This document shows positions 1 to 11,486 of a stretch of 64,000 bases of DNA, piece after piece. The notes beneath the pieces are model-generated. The model had not been told where the DNA came from and searched no databases. It saw only the letters and a program-made list of their open reading frames with translations. Each line of letters opens with the position of its first letter. Position 1 is the stretch's first letter. This DNA comes from Kuschelorhynchus macadamiae (lineage: Eukaryota > Arthropoda > Insecta > Coleoptera > Curculionidae). The position numbers were made by a program, and so were the translations under genes. Location of the stretch: assembly GCA_030620095.1 (NCBI GenBank), contig JAUTXW010000065.1:92743-156742 (forward strand). The letters are read 5' to 3'.

Positions 1-2171
1 CTAAAATGGTATATTTATTTTTATTATTGGACTGCGTTTTAGTTAAATTGGGACTTAATATGTTTTAATTTGAGGCTACAATTCATTATTTTAGAGTTGT
101 CTGTACCTTCTATGAATCTAGCAGATTTTATTTTATAAAAAATACAGTTATTTTACACCAATTTTGTTTGTATATAGATTATCAGTTCTTCTCACAAAAA
201 AAAACAGATTTTTTTATTAGTGACGGATGATGTATATTAGAACAAAACCGAATGGCAATGAAGCAAGTAAGTAAAAAGGGTATTTCACAATTATGATAAG
301 CGTAACGTCATGCAGTTAGTAGAATTCAAATTTAACCTGGCGGCATACGGCATCGTTTATTAATATCCTGTAAAGTTGGGAAGAAATAAATAACTTTTTA
401 GAAAACGTATTGGATACTACATCTAATATACTCATAATTTGACATTGGATGACATTTTAAACAGCAAAAGTAACAAACATTATTTTAAAGCATAGATGAT
501 TGGGATAAAATACCTAATGTTAATTGGTGGTCTTTTAATTTTAATCGTGACTTAAATTTGGTATTAACCCTGAACAATAATAGCCTCGATTAAATTTACT
601 ATGAATACTTAATATTTGAACCGAAGCCAGAAGTGGAAATAAAGATGATTATTTGTGAAAAAATAGAAAAGTACATACTAAATTATTATTATTGTGCCAG
701 TAATACTTCATTTTAACATTACCTCTAAAAAAACATACAACTATATGCAACAAAATAACACAGAATAGAATAAGTTCCCTTTGTAATTTTTAAAGTTCAT
801 TTCGTAAATTTCCTTACCAAAACGTTTAAAAGAAATTCTTGCATTTTCAACATTCACCTTATCGACCCGGTTACAAGCCTTTATCCACATTGGGAAACCG
901 AAAAAACATTATATCGCTGGTAAAGATTTTAGACTGAATAATCTGTATGGCAATAAATTAGAAAAATACCAAAAATTCGCACACAAATTTGCACATTAAA
1001 TCGCATGTGGAACGTCATGCGGTTACTTGATTCTGCCCAGAAATTCGCAATATCGTGTATTTATTGTATCATGCTTCACAATATTATCAGCATATAACCG
1101 TTGATTGAAGGAAAAAGGATGCAAAATGCACCTTTGATAAAAGTAAAAAAAAGAATAATAGGTCTTAATATTCTATAATAGTGTAAAATAGATTAGTTAA
1201 TAAATGCATATTAAAATTTGACAAAATAATAGCAAATCTCTAAATTTCCTAGTCTATATAGAATTAAAAAGTATTTTTTCTCTTATAAAGGCCGGTATAT
1301 ATAAGTCAGATTAGTAGAAATAACTATTCCTTTTTTTATTCCTATGGAAAAATTTTGTTTATACACTATGTTAATTGTTAAAACGTTTAGATACTATATC
1401 TTATAAGTTATAAGATAAATATCACCGCTAAAATAATAGTGTAGTCTATAACTCTTAATAAACCAGAAAAGGGATATGTCAGAATGAAAAAAAGATATAG
1501 CCAGTTTTTATTTGCATGTTTTAAATCGTCTTTATACAACTTTAAGGATATAAAGGCATAATAAAACACGGAATAAGAAAGTCAAACAAACTTTCCCTCG
1601 TGTTGAGGATTACCTTATAATTTGTTTGGATATATTCCTTTTTGTTTCGCAAAAAAATTGCTTCGTTTTTTATACAGTATCAGCTTTATTAACAATAAAT
1701 GCCTACCTTCCGAATTTTTGTTGAGCCGGCTGACTGTAGTAAGTTAATTTATCAGTAAATAATTAGCTTACATATTTTTTTTTTGTTTCAGATACCAAGA
1801 ATACTTGAAAATATCAATAAAATAATGAGAATTGACATATGTTTTAGTAACAAGCTACATTATCAGGAAAAAAAACGAATTATTTCTGTTAGCAGCTTGT
1901 ATAGACAGTTTAAGGTCATGGTTAATGGCATGATGTTCCGATTTTCAGCCGTCTCTTTGTATTGCCAATCCGGTAGATTTAGTTCGGAATATTCGAAATT
2001 GTTGTTCTTCAAGGGAAAATAAAATAACTGTAAGAGATCCGTTCAGAAAGATTTGTAACATATGAACGCTGCCATTTCCGGCCTGGTTTATAGGTTTGGA
2101 TTATTTCAAGGTTACTGTTAAACTACAGATTTTCTCTAATAAATTAAAAACAATAAATATCTTGTTATAGA
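1..2171. other. AT-rich non-coding stretch
   Basis: I see no gene here. Open frames are short, start at non-ATG codons and have the amino-acid composition of random AT-rich DNA. A pyrimidine tract ending in CAG at about 1770-1791 looks like a splice acceptor but leads into no recognisable coding sequence. Confidence 0.6.
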
Positions 2172-2179
2172 GTTTATAG

Positions 2180-2384
2180 CAGTGGCGTATATAAGGCGGT
2201 GGGGCACTTTAAGGTAAAATGACAGATATAGTACAAAGTAAAGGCTTTTTTTCGGGATTGGTTGGTAAAAACCACCCCAGAGCGTTAAAATAGAACTGAG
2301 GACCTTTTTTTTTCTTTTTGGTTGTTGAAAATTTTCGACTCAAACCCCCACTCTCCCCAGAAGCCTTGTTTATATACGCCACTG
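2180..2384. mobile_element. hAT-type MITE, 205 bp
   Basis: The left end reads CAGTGGCGTATATAA and the right end is its reverse complement, giving terminal inverted repeats of about 15 bp with the CAGTGGCG start typical of hAT elements. The flanking 8-mers are gtttatag (2172-2179) and ctgtatag (2385-2392), which match at 6 of 8 positions, as expected for an aged hAT 8-bp target duplication. The inside is non-coding, so this is a non-autonomous element that would have used a hAT transposase encoded elsewhere. Confidence 0.75.
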
Positions 2385-2849
2385 CTGTATAGTATATTAT
2401 GTAAATATTTAGCTTTGGAGTTACTCTAAGTTTCAAATCTTTGCTTTAAATTAAAAAAATGCAACACGTAACTTTTTAAGGAGGGCTTCCCCCACTGAAA
2501 AGGGGAGTAATGACAGCATTTGCTTAAATGCTAACATTTTCCCTCCCCTCCCCTTTTAGTGACTATGTCGCAATGACACAGTCAACATAGGTTTCAAGTG
2601 GTTTTAGACATGGGATTGTATCATTGGTGAACTAAATATCCTGACAAATTAGGCAAAGTGGCGACACAATGCCAATTGAATTTTCATACCAAAAATTGTT
2701 ATAAATAAAAACTAATTGACTGACTGATGGCGATCTCTGCAACAGTTCGAGATATGACGTCTCAGTTTGGCTTGAATCTTTTTTGTGATGTAGGTGCGAT
2801 ATAAGAAAGAAGTTTCGTATCCCTTTCCTAAGATGAAATGGGTGTTTTT

Positions 2850-3600
2850 TTGCACAATATCTTTTCAACTAAATAAAAGTTTAAGTTAATTTTCTCGTTA
2901 ATGACTTTCCCTAATTCTCCAAACATCAATATCTGGATTTTTCTGAAATTTCACCCTTAACGGGATAAAAATTGGTAAATTATAAGTAAGGTTTTAAACA
3001 GTTATTTCGACAATCAGCTAAAAATTAATTTCTGAAAAATTTGATTTTATTTTTTGTATCTCTTTCTCTAAATAATATTTTAGAATAATTCTTGTGTCAA
3101 AATATTTTTGAGATAGTTATCTAGCGAATTTCTAGATTGTTCGAGATGTCTCTTTTATGGAGGTGAAATCTCTTTGTTTTACAATATGTCTTCAACTAAA
3201 TTAGGTTTTAAGCTGATTCTTTCGCCAAAGTCTTTCAAAAATAATAAAAATCAGTTTCTGGATTATTTCAATAATCTTTAAGAAAGCAAAGAAGGATTTT
3301 ACTTTTTTACAATATCTATTTAAATAAATGGCATTTGTGAGGATATTTTTGTCAGTCTTGCAAAAATAATTATCTAACAATTAATTTGTGGATTTCTTAA
3401 ATATTTACATTTGAGGAGTAAAACGGAATAAAATGTTTTGATGTTTTGTAAAATATCTTTTGGACTAAATAATATTTTAACTCGACTTTGTGTTAAAAAC
3501 TCTAAGCAGTTATTAGAACCCCCAATTTAAAAGCATTATTAACTTAAAAAACGACTTCTTTTAGGTATCAAAAGGGCAAAGTAAAAATGTGGTATATAAA
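2850..3600. repeat. Degenerate tandem array, unit about 130-140 bp
   Basis: A block resembling acaatatcttttcaactaaa recurs near 2855, 3053, 3181, 3308 and 3449, each followed by a T-rich stretch. Spacing is roughly 130-200 bp and the copies are strongly diverged. It looks like an old tandem repeat and no coding potential is visible. Confidence 0.45.
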
Positions 3601-4164
3601 AGAACCATTACTTTAAACAGTTTCAACTTTCAAGTCAAATTAAAAACATAAATAGTTGGTGTAAATGTTATATTGAAAAATAGTGGAAATCATTGGTATA
3701 GATACTTAATTTTTTTTCGATTATACATATTTAAAATAAAACTGAGGTAATGATTCCAAAAAAGCGAAACACGTCAAATGTATTTAATTTTTTTAGATAC
3801 GAATAAAGTTTGTCCATTATAAAGAATCAGGGTAACCCAAAATGGATGAGGCAGCCCCCTGAAAAAAAAATAAAAAAGGATTTCACTATTTGATGAGAAT
3901 CTTTGACACTGGCAGCTTCTCAGTATACAGTTAAAGCATTTATTATGTTATACAGTGGAAATAGGAATTTTTTTCTTTAGACATTCTGGTTTAAGAGCTG
4001 TAATTGTTTTCCTAGTAAAAGATTCCGGTATAAGAGATTAATTTAAGGGGTTTGGGTAATAAATAGCCAAAATTTTGTTTTCGCAGCCGTGAATTTTTTT
4101 TTTCTTTATAGGATTTAAATGTAAATTTGGGGTTTTCTTTGCTTTACCTCAGGTAGTGTATTTT

Positions 4165-4730
4165 TTTGTTTTTAATATTTTGACAGCTGTCAAAAATTGT
4201 TTTTCCTGTGTGACTTTTGAAGTGCTTAAAGTTTTTAACTACAGTTTTTACAATTCCATGTAATTTTTAGTGGCGCAATTTGTTAAAAAAATGTTTTGGC
4301 AGCTGTCAAAAAAAATGTTTTTTTGCCGTAAGTTGAACTGCTTAACATTTTTAAATTCGGTTTTCATAGTTTCATTTAACTTGTACTGGAGTAATATAAA
4401 AAAAATATATTGACAGCTGTCAAAAATATCTGTTTTTCCCTAACATTTTTAAAATGCATAAAATTTTTAAATGCAGTTTCCATAGTTCCATGTAAGTTAT
4501 GAGAAACTATATGTTATGGTGTAAAAAAACTGTCCTTTTCCCGTAACTTCTAAACTATTCAAATTTTTTAAAGTCGGATTTCAGAGTTCTATGTAACTTT
4601 TAGTGGCGTAACTTACTAAAAAAAATATTTTGACAGCTGTCAAAATAAATTGTTTTTTCCCCGTGACTTTTGAACTGACTAAAATGTTTAAATATGGTTG
4701 TCATAGTATCATGTAACTAGACTTAAGGAA
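4165..4730. repeat. Tandem repeat (about 113-bp unit) with a CAGCTG palindrome
   Basis: Five units of about 110-117 bp follow one another. Four contain TTTTGACAGCTGTCAAAA or a one- or two-base variant (centred near 4187, 4303, 4418 and 4637); the unit near 4520 has lost it. The 18-mer is a perfect palindrome with an E-box-type core CAGCTG. Each unit also repeats phrases such as ccgtgacttttgaact and ttccatgtaactttta. No protein is encoded. Confidence 0.75.
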
Positions 4731-4799
4731 CATGACCGGTATACCACTGGTCATATTATAAATGTAAAAAAAAACCAAGGTTCTAGCGTCGGTTCTAGG

Positions 4800-5060
4800 A
4801 TTTTATAAACGAACATTTAGAGAATCTATTAAAATTTTTAAACGTACATAAAACTTCAATAGAGATACGGGTTATGGTTTATTGGAAAGCGATCTTAACA
4901 CATGTTCATGGTTCGGCGAGCACAAGTCAGGTATAAAAGCTTATTCAGTATTCAGGTCTCGTAGAGTTAAGATCCCTGAAGATGCTTCGTGCAATCGAAG
5001 GTGAAACGTCGGATAGTAATTCCAAATTGACACGCTTTAATCCCAAAAACCATGATTTAT
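4800..5060 (+). mobile_element. 3' end of a Penelope-like element
   Basis: A frame from about 4803 reads FYKRTFRESIKIF, then a stop, then NFNRDTGYGL. It resembles the C-terminal tail of Penelope-like reverse transcriptase/endonuclease proteins (an arginine-glutamate REA/RES-type block followed by NFNR/D-G-Y). The frame runs on into a hammerhead-like motif at 4972-5014, the position such motifs occupy in Penelope elements. The reverse-transcriptase domain is absent, so this is a 5'-truncated, dead copy. Identification rests on motif recall, not alignment. Confidence 0.6.
4972..5014 (+). ncRNA. Hammerhead-ribozyme-like motif (Penelope type)
   Basis: In order: ATCC (4972-4975), core CTGAAGA (4976-4982), a stem CTTCG/CGAAG with loop TGCAAT, GAAAC (5003-5007), GTC (5008-5010), then GGAT (5011-5014), which pairs with ATCC as stem I. 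The ACGT of stem III leaves no loop, so catalysis would need dimerisation, as proposed for minimal hammerheads of Penelope elements. Unpaired bases between the core and stem II (T4983, G4984 and G5001, T5002) depart from the canonical fold and may make it inactive. Confidence 0.55.
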
Positions 5061-6400
5061 TATTTGACCAATGCCGTGATTAGCTTTATTGTCATAAGAT
5101 ACATCTCACTGATAAAGGAATAAATAAATAATTTTATAAAAACAAAGAACAGATAAAACTAAAAAAGGTGTATAGGGTTACCTAATGAAGGCTAGACAAG
5201 GACGTTTTTCTCCACATAGGTATCTTGACTTGAAAAACAAAAATAACCATTTATTATATTTTTTTACGTGGAATCCATTTTGATACACTTTTAAATGGAG
5301 TACCATATTTTTTATGTAATTTATCAATTGCTGCTATATTTTTTGTTCTAAAGTAATATATTTTATTTTAATAAAATTGTACTTTTAAATTGGGAAGATG
5401 TTTGTCTACCATGGTAGTATTTCCAACTGGCAGTAGTTTTGATACCGCTACTTGTTCATTTTTTGAGGGTACCTTAAATGTCATTATGACAGATTTTATT
5501 TTCGACAAATTAAGCGTGGTTTATAGATAGACATAAAGCAAGCGTGACCATAAGAAGTTAAAATGCACTATTTTATAATAGTTTCCGTTGTTCATATAAC
5601 AACGTAATGCTTCCACAATGTAACATGCAACGCATGCTCGACGTAAGAACTTGCCGAACTTTTAACTTTATGCATTACGCTTCCACCTTTACGAATAGAA
5701 TAATATTATAGGAAATGTTCCTAGGTCTAAAATTTTTTGATGGTTCACTTTTTCTCTTAAATTTTTTATCAAAACATGACTAAAAGCAATACAAAATAAA
5801 CATAAATACATTAAAAACTCTATGACCGGGGACAACAATAACACAAAATGCAATAAATCAAGATTTTTAAAAAATCTTAAAAATGAGCAAAATACTATAA
5901 AAATGCGAGAGCACCATTAATAGAAGGTAACGGGTTGGTATTTCACTAACTACTTTTTGAAATAAGCAAATGATTCTGAATGCATAGAATTTGTAAAGTA
6001 TCGATACTTTCATTTCTATATTGCAATAATATAGACTCGCTTATAAAAAAATTTACAACCACGAAAATGTCAGCATGCTGGAAAAACATGTTATTATTTT
6101 TATTTTAACTTTAATTTTAATTTAATTTTTGCATAATAAATCATTACCTATCCAACACACTAAAAAGATCAAGTAAACTTATAGAAAGGAAATTAGTGTC
6201 CCGTTATATATAAAAAATCAAGCGGTATTTAAGGATTTAAACAAATGCGTTTTTGTTTAAATCTTTAAATATTGGTCTGTTATAATCTTTTTGCTGATGT
6301 GTAACTGACTGTATTAACTTCAAAGTGCCCTAAATCTAATATGCGTCCTCTAATTATGCAACTTTAAGACCGAGTTTCTGGACCCGGTATTAGTCTGCAC
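5061..6400. other. Non-coding, AT-rich
   Basis: I see no gene. A short inverted repeat near 6232-6272 (ggatttaaacaaa against tttgtttaaatc) could form a hairpin but has no other recognisable context. Confidence 0.5.
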
Positions 6401-6626
6401 AGTTATGTGTCCTTTCAGTGACTTTCTCATGGGAACCAACCTGACACGCCAATGCAAGATCAGCAATTTTCCTGATATACTCGACGAGCGTGAGAAGCAA
6501 CGCCGAGTTCCGGCATAGACTTCGTATAGTAAACTTTTATTTCTTATATTCAATGTTTAAGTCGTAATAATTATTTTAAAATAAATAATTGTTTTTTAAA
6601 AATAGTTTCTTTATGACTAAAAACAT
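6401..6626 (+). repeat. 5' LTR
   Basis: It starts AGTTATGTG and ends ACTAAAAACAT and is matched along its length by 13029-13247. The AGTTA start is typical of errantivirus LTRs. Compared with the 3' copy it has about 13 substitutions, a 2-bp deletion near its start and an extra stretch of about 8 bp near 6538. Confidence 0.88.
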
Positions 6627-6630
6627 AAAG

Positions 6631-6645
6631 TGGCGCAGTCGTACG
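6631..6645 (+). other. Primer-binding site, tRNA-Ser type
   Basis: TGGCGCAGTCG lies 4 bp after the LTR end. This start is the one used by 17.6/297/tom-type elements, which prime from the 3' end of tRNA-Ser, and it differs from the tRNA-Lys site (TGGCGCCC) used by gypsy itself. Confidence 0.75.
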
Positions 6646-6855
6646 GATTTTTGAAAGGGTTTTACCGAAACGAAAAAACCTTCGGTTTCAACCGTTTGTT
6701 TAAAATAGGACTGAAACTTCGAAAATGGAGCGAGTTAGTTTTAGGGAACACTGTTTCTATTGCAGAACAAAGTGATAGGTTAAGTTCAAATTTTTCAAGA
6801 AGAAAAAAATTCAAAGTTATGGGAAAGTTTATTTTCAAATCTATCGATTAACGAA

Positions 6856-7530
6856 ATGGCTCCTCCAAATTTTGATTGCAAATTGTTAGATATAGTTCCT
6901 AAATTCGACGGAAACCCGTTAGATTTATCTTCTTACTTAGAAACAAGTAATACATTAATAAGTACGTATTGGAACAATGAAAATTTAGATTGTGTCCAAA
7001 ATCTTACGATAATATACGGCATTTATGCTAAACTATTAGGTAAAGCTAGGGAAGTTTATAGTATATGTGTTTCCAAAGATTGGAAAACAGTAAAAGAAGC
7101 GCTAATAGCTCACTTTGGCGATCAAAGAGACGGAAATGGATTATTGTTTGATTTAGATCAATTAAGACAAATTAAGAACGAATCTCCTTTACAATATTAT
7201 ACAAGAGTAATGTCTAATCTAAGTGCATTACACAATTTTATCGATACACATACTGATGCATTATGTCAGGCAACTAGTAGAATTAAGAAAGATTTTTATA
7301 ATTTACATGCTTTAAAAACATTTTTAGCAGGTTTAAGAGATAATTTGATAATAATTATTCTTGTAATGATTATTCATATTTCACAGATTTTAGTAATCAA
7401 AATGATTTGTACCCATAGCAACGTTATTCTGAATATCAACTACGAACAAATCTTCAAAATACTAACGACCAAAATTTTCACGATACCGAGCCACCCGAAA
7501 CGATCACATAGAAATACATTCTATTTATGA
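6856..7530 (+). pseudogene. gag relic of the LTR element
   Basis: The frame opens MAPPNFDCKLLDIVPKFDGN and contains KALIAHFGDQR-like and LQYYTRVMSNL-like segments typical of errantivirus Gag capsid regions. Homology fades after about codon 165 (FLAGLRD), where the reading frame is lost. The C-terminal Gag and the catalytic Asp-[ST]-Gly of the protease, expected next, are missing: the next recognisable coding text (LPYIQISNPP at about 7540) is already the tail of the protease. The simplest explanation is an internal deletion plus frameshift near 7345-7540. Gag would have formed the intracellular particle. Confidence 0.8.
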
Positions 7531-7534
7531 CAAA

Positions 7535-9632
7535 AAAGATCTCCCATATATTCAAATTAGTAATCCACCTTTAATGGATGGTCTTATAGGTTACGAAACT
7601 TTAAAAGATTTAAACGTACAACTAGATTTACAAAAATATGTATTAAAAACCCCCAATGCAGAAATACTTTTAAGTCGTTATGAAGCAAAGGTAAAATTGT
7701 TATTTTATACTCGTATTGATCCCAATACTATTGAAACTTTAAAAGTTCCTGTAAATATACCCAATGGAGATATAATAATTAATGATATAAATATGTCTAA
7801 ATGTAAAATACCCGCATGTATAACAAGAGCATACCAAGGTTACGCCTCTTTTGAATTACAAAATAATTAACAATTTCCTCGAGAAATATATTTGTATAAA
7901 CCCTTAATTGTCGAACTTTTTGATAAAAACAATTTTGAATTATTTAATATGTGTGTAGAAAAATCACCCAATGAATTTCCTAATAAAACTAATATTGTTA
8001 ATCTTATAAGAACACAACATATGAATCGTGAAGAAAGATATCATGTTGAAAAATTATGTCAGAAATTTTCAGATCTTTTCCACCGCGAAAATTCAAAATT
8101 AACATTTATAAATCAAGTAAAACACCGTATAAAAACAACGGATGAAATCCCAGTATACACAAAATCTTATAGATACCCATTTATTCATAAACCTGAGGTA
8201 GAACGACAAATAAAAGAAATGTTAGAACAAGGTATTATTAGACCAAGCGATTCCTCCCCTATTTGGGTAGTCCCATAAAAGGCAGATGCGTCTGGAGAAC
8301 GTAAATATAGGATTGCATCCGATTTCCGAAAAATGAATTCTGAAATGATTGATGACAAATATGGAATTCCTAATATTTTAGATAAGTTAGGACGATGTCA
8401 ATACTTTTCTACTCTAGATTTGGCAAGTGGTTTTCATCAAATCGAAATGCTCCCTGATGATATAAAAAAGACAACTTTTAATGTCAAAAATGGATATTAT
8501 GAATATATGAGAATGCCTTTTGGTCTTAAAAACGCCCCCGCAATGTTCCAACGAATGATGTATAATGTTTTAAGAGATTTAAATAATAAAATATGTTTTG
8601 TCTTTATGGATGACGTTATTGTCTTTTCCACTTCTTTACAAGAGCACATGGTTAATTTAAAACAAATATATACATATAATTAGGCCTGAAGGTGTTAAAC
8701 CAAACCCAGATAAAATACAAGCTATTTTAAAATATCCAAGTCCTAAAACTACGAAAGAAATCAAAGAATTTCTTAGACTTTTAGGTTATCATAGAAAATG
8801 TATTCCAAATTTTGCAAAAATAACTAAACCGTTCACTAATTGTTTAAAGAAACATTCAGTTATAAATATTAATGACCCATTATATACAAAAACATTCGAA
8901 GACTGTAAGTCTCTATTAATAAATGAATCTCTTTTACAATACCCAGACTTTACTAAAGAATTTAATTTAACCACTGACGCAAGTAATGTTGCCCTAGGTT
9001 GTGTACTCTCACAAGGACCCATAGGTCAAGATAAACCTATTGCGTATGCGTCGAGAACGCTTAATTCATCTGAACAAAATTATTCTACTTTAGAAAAAGA
9101 ATTATTAGCTATAGTATATGGAACGCGATATTTCAGACCATACTTATTTGGTAGAAAATTTAAAAGAATAACAGATCATCAACCCCTTCAATGGTTAATG
9201 AATTTAAAAGAGCCAAATTCACGTTTAATTAGATGGCGTCTTAAACTCGAAGAATTCGATTATGAAATCTTATATAAAAAAGGCACGAAAAATACGAACG
9301 CCGACGCGCTATCCCGTGTCGAGATTAACGTAAATGATACATCAGCTGTGTTAAACGACATTAAAAACGAAGACAGTGATTCAAGTACTGACCTTCCAAT
9401 TTTGCGTTATATGCAACAATATAATAGTAATCCTGTATTAGACGATCACATTCCGAGTACTAGTCGAGAAACCAACAGGATTCCCTTAGAAAATAGATCT
9501 ATAAATGATCCCGCGACAGACAATCAATCGATAATAGGACAATTTGATCCTGATGAAAATAATGACAATGGAACTGTACATACAAGTGCAGAAGACTATA
9601 TTAACAATAAATATTACAGAAAAACCTCTTAA
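7535..9632 (+). pseudogene. pol relic: protease tail, reverse transcriptase, RNase H
   Basis: The frame from 7574 is interrupted by in-frame stops at 7868-7870 and 8276-8278. It holds the protease tail (DGLIGYETLKDL), the RT fingers (VERQIKEMLEQGIIRPS), the palm (FSTLDLASGFHQI), MPFGLKNAPAMFQRMM and the catalytic box FVFMDDVIVFS. After 8670 it jumps to another frame at IRPEGVKPNP. About 30 codons, including the YLGH box, are missing there, so the catalytic core survives in text but the thumb junction is deleted. RNase H motifs follow: TTDASNVALG, STLEKELLAIVYG and ITDHQPLQWL. The frame ends at 9632 in an acidic linker. Confidence 0.9.
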
Positions 9633-9729
9633 CTACTTTTTATGTCAAATAATAATAATTAAAGTAAATCAAAACCCGTGATTAGAAATCAAAAAAGTTT
9701 TTGAAAAACCAAGTAATCGTACTAGATGG

Positions 9730-9734
9730 TATAT

Positions 9735-9784
<50 letters not shown>
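9730..9784. repeat. (AT)n microsatellite inside pol
   Basis: About 55 bp of nearly pure AT dinucleotide lie between the RNase H part and the integrase zinc finger of the retroelement. No errantivirus pol codes for this, so it expanded or was inserted after the element arrived. Confidence 0.9.
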
Positions 9785-9787
<3 letters not shown>

Positions 9788-9865
9788 ACAAAAGAATCTT
9801 ATGAAAAACAATTAATTCAGTATTTAAAAGAATACGCCGAACCAAAACCACAATATGTATTCTAT

Positions 9866-11048
9866 TTGCAAAACGATGACGACCAAAGTCTATACAAACA
9901 AATGTGTATAATTATACCTAAAACTTTTTTTATTCATGTATCCTATAAGTTATTAAAATCTAATAAACTACTTTGCGATGTAACAAAAGAAGAAAGACAA
10001 ATAAGTTTTATAAAAAGCCAACATGAAGGCATAACTAATCATAGAGGTATACACGAAACTATTGACCAATTAAAAATCATGTATTATTGGCCCAGGCTAA
10101 ATGATGAAGTAAGAAAATACTGTAAATAATTGTACCATATGTCAACAAACACAATATGAACGTCACCCGCCTTTAACAAAATTGCAGTTAACTCCCACGC
10201 CTAAAAAACTATTTGAAACAGTTCGTGTTGACACTTTTAAATTTGGTAATACAGTAGCTTTAACCATTTGTAATAGCTTTTCACGATTCTGTCAAGCGTT
10301 TATTTTACTGAGTTTATCTACTTTACATGTCTATCAATCGCTCATACAATTTGTTTCAAATTATAAAATACCCGAAAATATCGTATCTGATAACGGCACT
10401 GAGTTTAATCAGAATTTAATAAAAGAATTTGCCAAACTTTATAAAATTAACTGGCATTACACGTTGCCTTTAAGCCCAAATAGCAATTCTGTAGTCGAAA
10501 GATTTCACTTGACAATCTTAGAACACATGCGAACATTAACCTTAACAAAACCGAATTTGAACCCATTTGATCTTGGATATAATAATTCCATACATTCCGT
10601 AACGAAACAAAAACCAATCGATTTAATTTTTGGACATCTCCAATTAAAAGAACCAATCAATATTGATAACGATACCCAACTAATTAATCACCAACTAAAT
10701 GAACACAAAGAAATAATGAATAAACTATATAATAATATTCACGAAAAAATATCGCAACATAAAACAAATGTTATTGCGAAAGCTAATGAGAAAAGAAATG
10801 ATCCCCCTGTTATTGAACCCGGATCTATTTGTTATCGGAAATTACCCGATCGACAAATAAAAACAAATCCCTTATATAAACCCGAACATATATTACAAAG
10901 TAACGATTTAATAGTAAAAACTACGCAAAATACTTATCATAAACAAATATTTAAAAAGCCTCGAAAATTAACGGATAAAAACCTTTTACAGGTTGACGAC
11001 ACTACTTCACCTGATGAAGGCACAGAAGGTACAAGTGCAGAATCTTAA
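9866..11048 (+). pseudogene. Integrase relic of the LTR element
   Basis: The HHCC zinc-binding domain is visible (HEGITNHRGIHETIDQL, then CTICQQ), but a one-base shift near 10123-10128 puts a stop between its two halves. The catalytic core continues in the frame that includes 10182: VDTFKFGN (first Asp), VSDNGTEFNQ (second Asp) and VVERFHLTILEH (Glu), a D,D-35-E layout. The C-terminal region has the SICYRKLPDRQ/PLYKP pattern of errantivirus integrases. The stop codon TAA at 11046-11048 is part of the TTAA into which the following MITE inserted. Confidence 0.9.
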
Positions 11049-11482
11049 GGGGGAACTGCACGCAGTAATATGGATCATTTGCAAGCCTTCCGCCGCTGCA
11101 ATATTATGTTAAAATTATAAGAAATATGTATTAGCTTCAATGTGATTTTAATAGGGAAATATATATAGTTGGGCGCTAAAGGCGAATTTTTATGAAAAAA
11201 TCAAATCTAGAGTTATAAAATAAAAGTAGATTTGTCCATTTTCGACCATTTTTTGACCACTTTTTGACACACATGCCTTCGCATATAATTTTTTTTTCTA
11301 CAAAATGGCTCTTTACCGCCTTACATTGACCCTTTGTCTACGTAACTGCAAAATTTGAAATGGTAAATCGTACTCATGTCTTTGTATTTCTGCAGCGCGT
11401 AATGCATAGGTACCTTTTCATCTTACTTTCAACTCGACTAGACCTTGTCGCTGGTTTTTCACTTTTTGCGTGCAGTTCTCCC
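11049..11482. mobile_element. TTAA-flanked (piggyBac-type) MITE, 434 bp
   Basis: Both ends are flanked by TTAA (11045-11048 and 11483-11486). The 16-bp terminal inverted repeats are GGGGGAACTGCACGCA and, at the right end, TGCGTGCAGTTCTCCC, with one mismatch. TTAA duplication is diagnostic of piggyBac-type transposition. The interior has no ORF. It sits exactly at the pol stop codon of the host retroelement and duplicated it, separating pol from env. Confidence 0.85.
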
Positions 11483-11486
11483 TTAA

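Noticed and set aside
1783..2022. 79-codon frame following a CAG acceptor-like tract
   Set aside because: It begins at a non-ATG codon, matches no family that I know and has random-like composition.
11470..11486. Apparent env start at 11470
   Set aside because: The codon is GTG inside the right terminal repeat of the MITE, so it is not the original env start.
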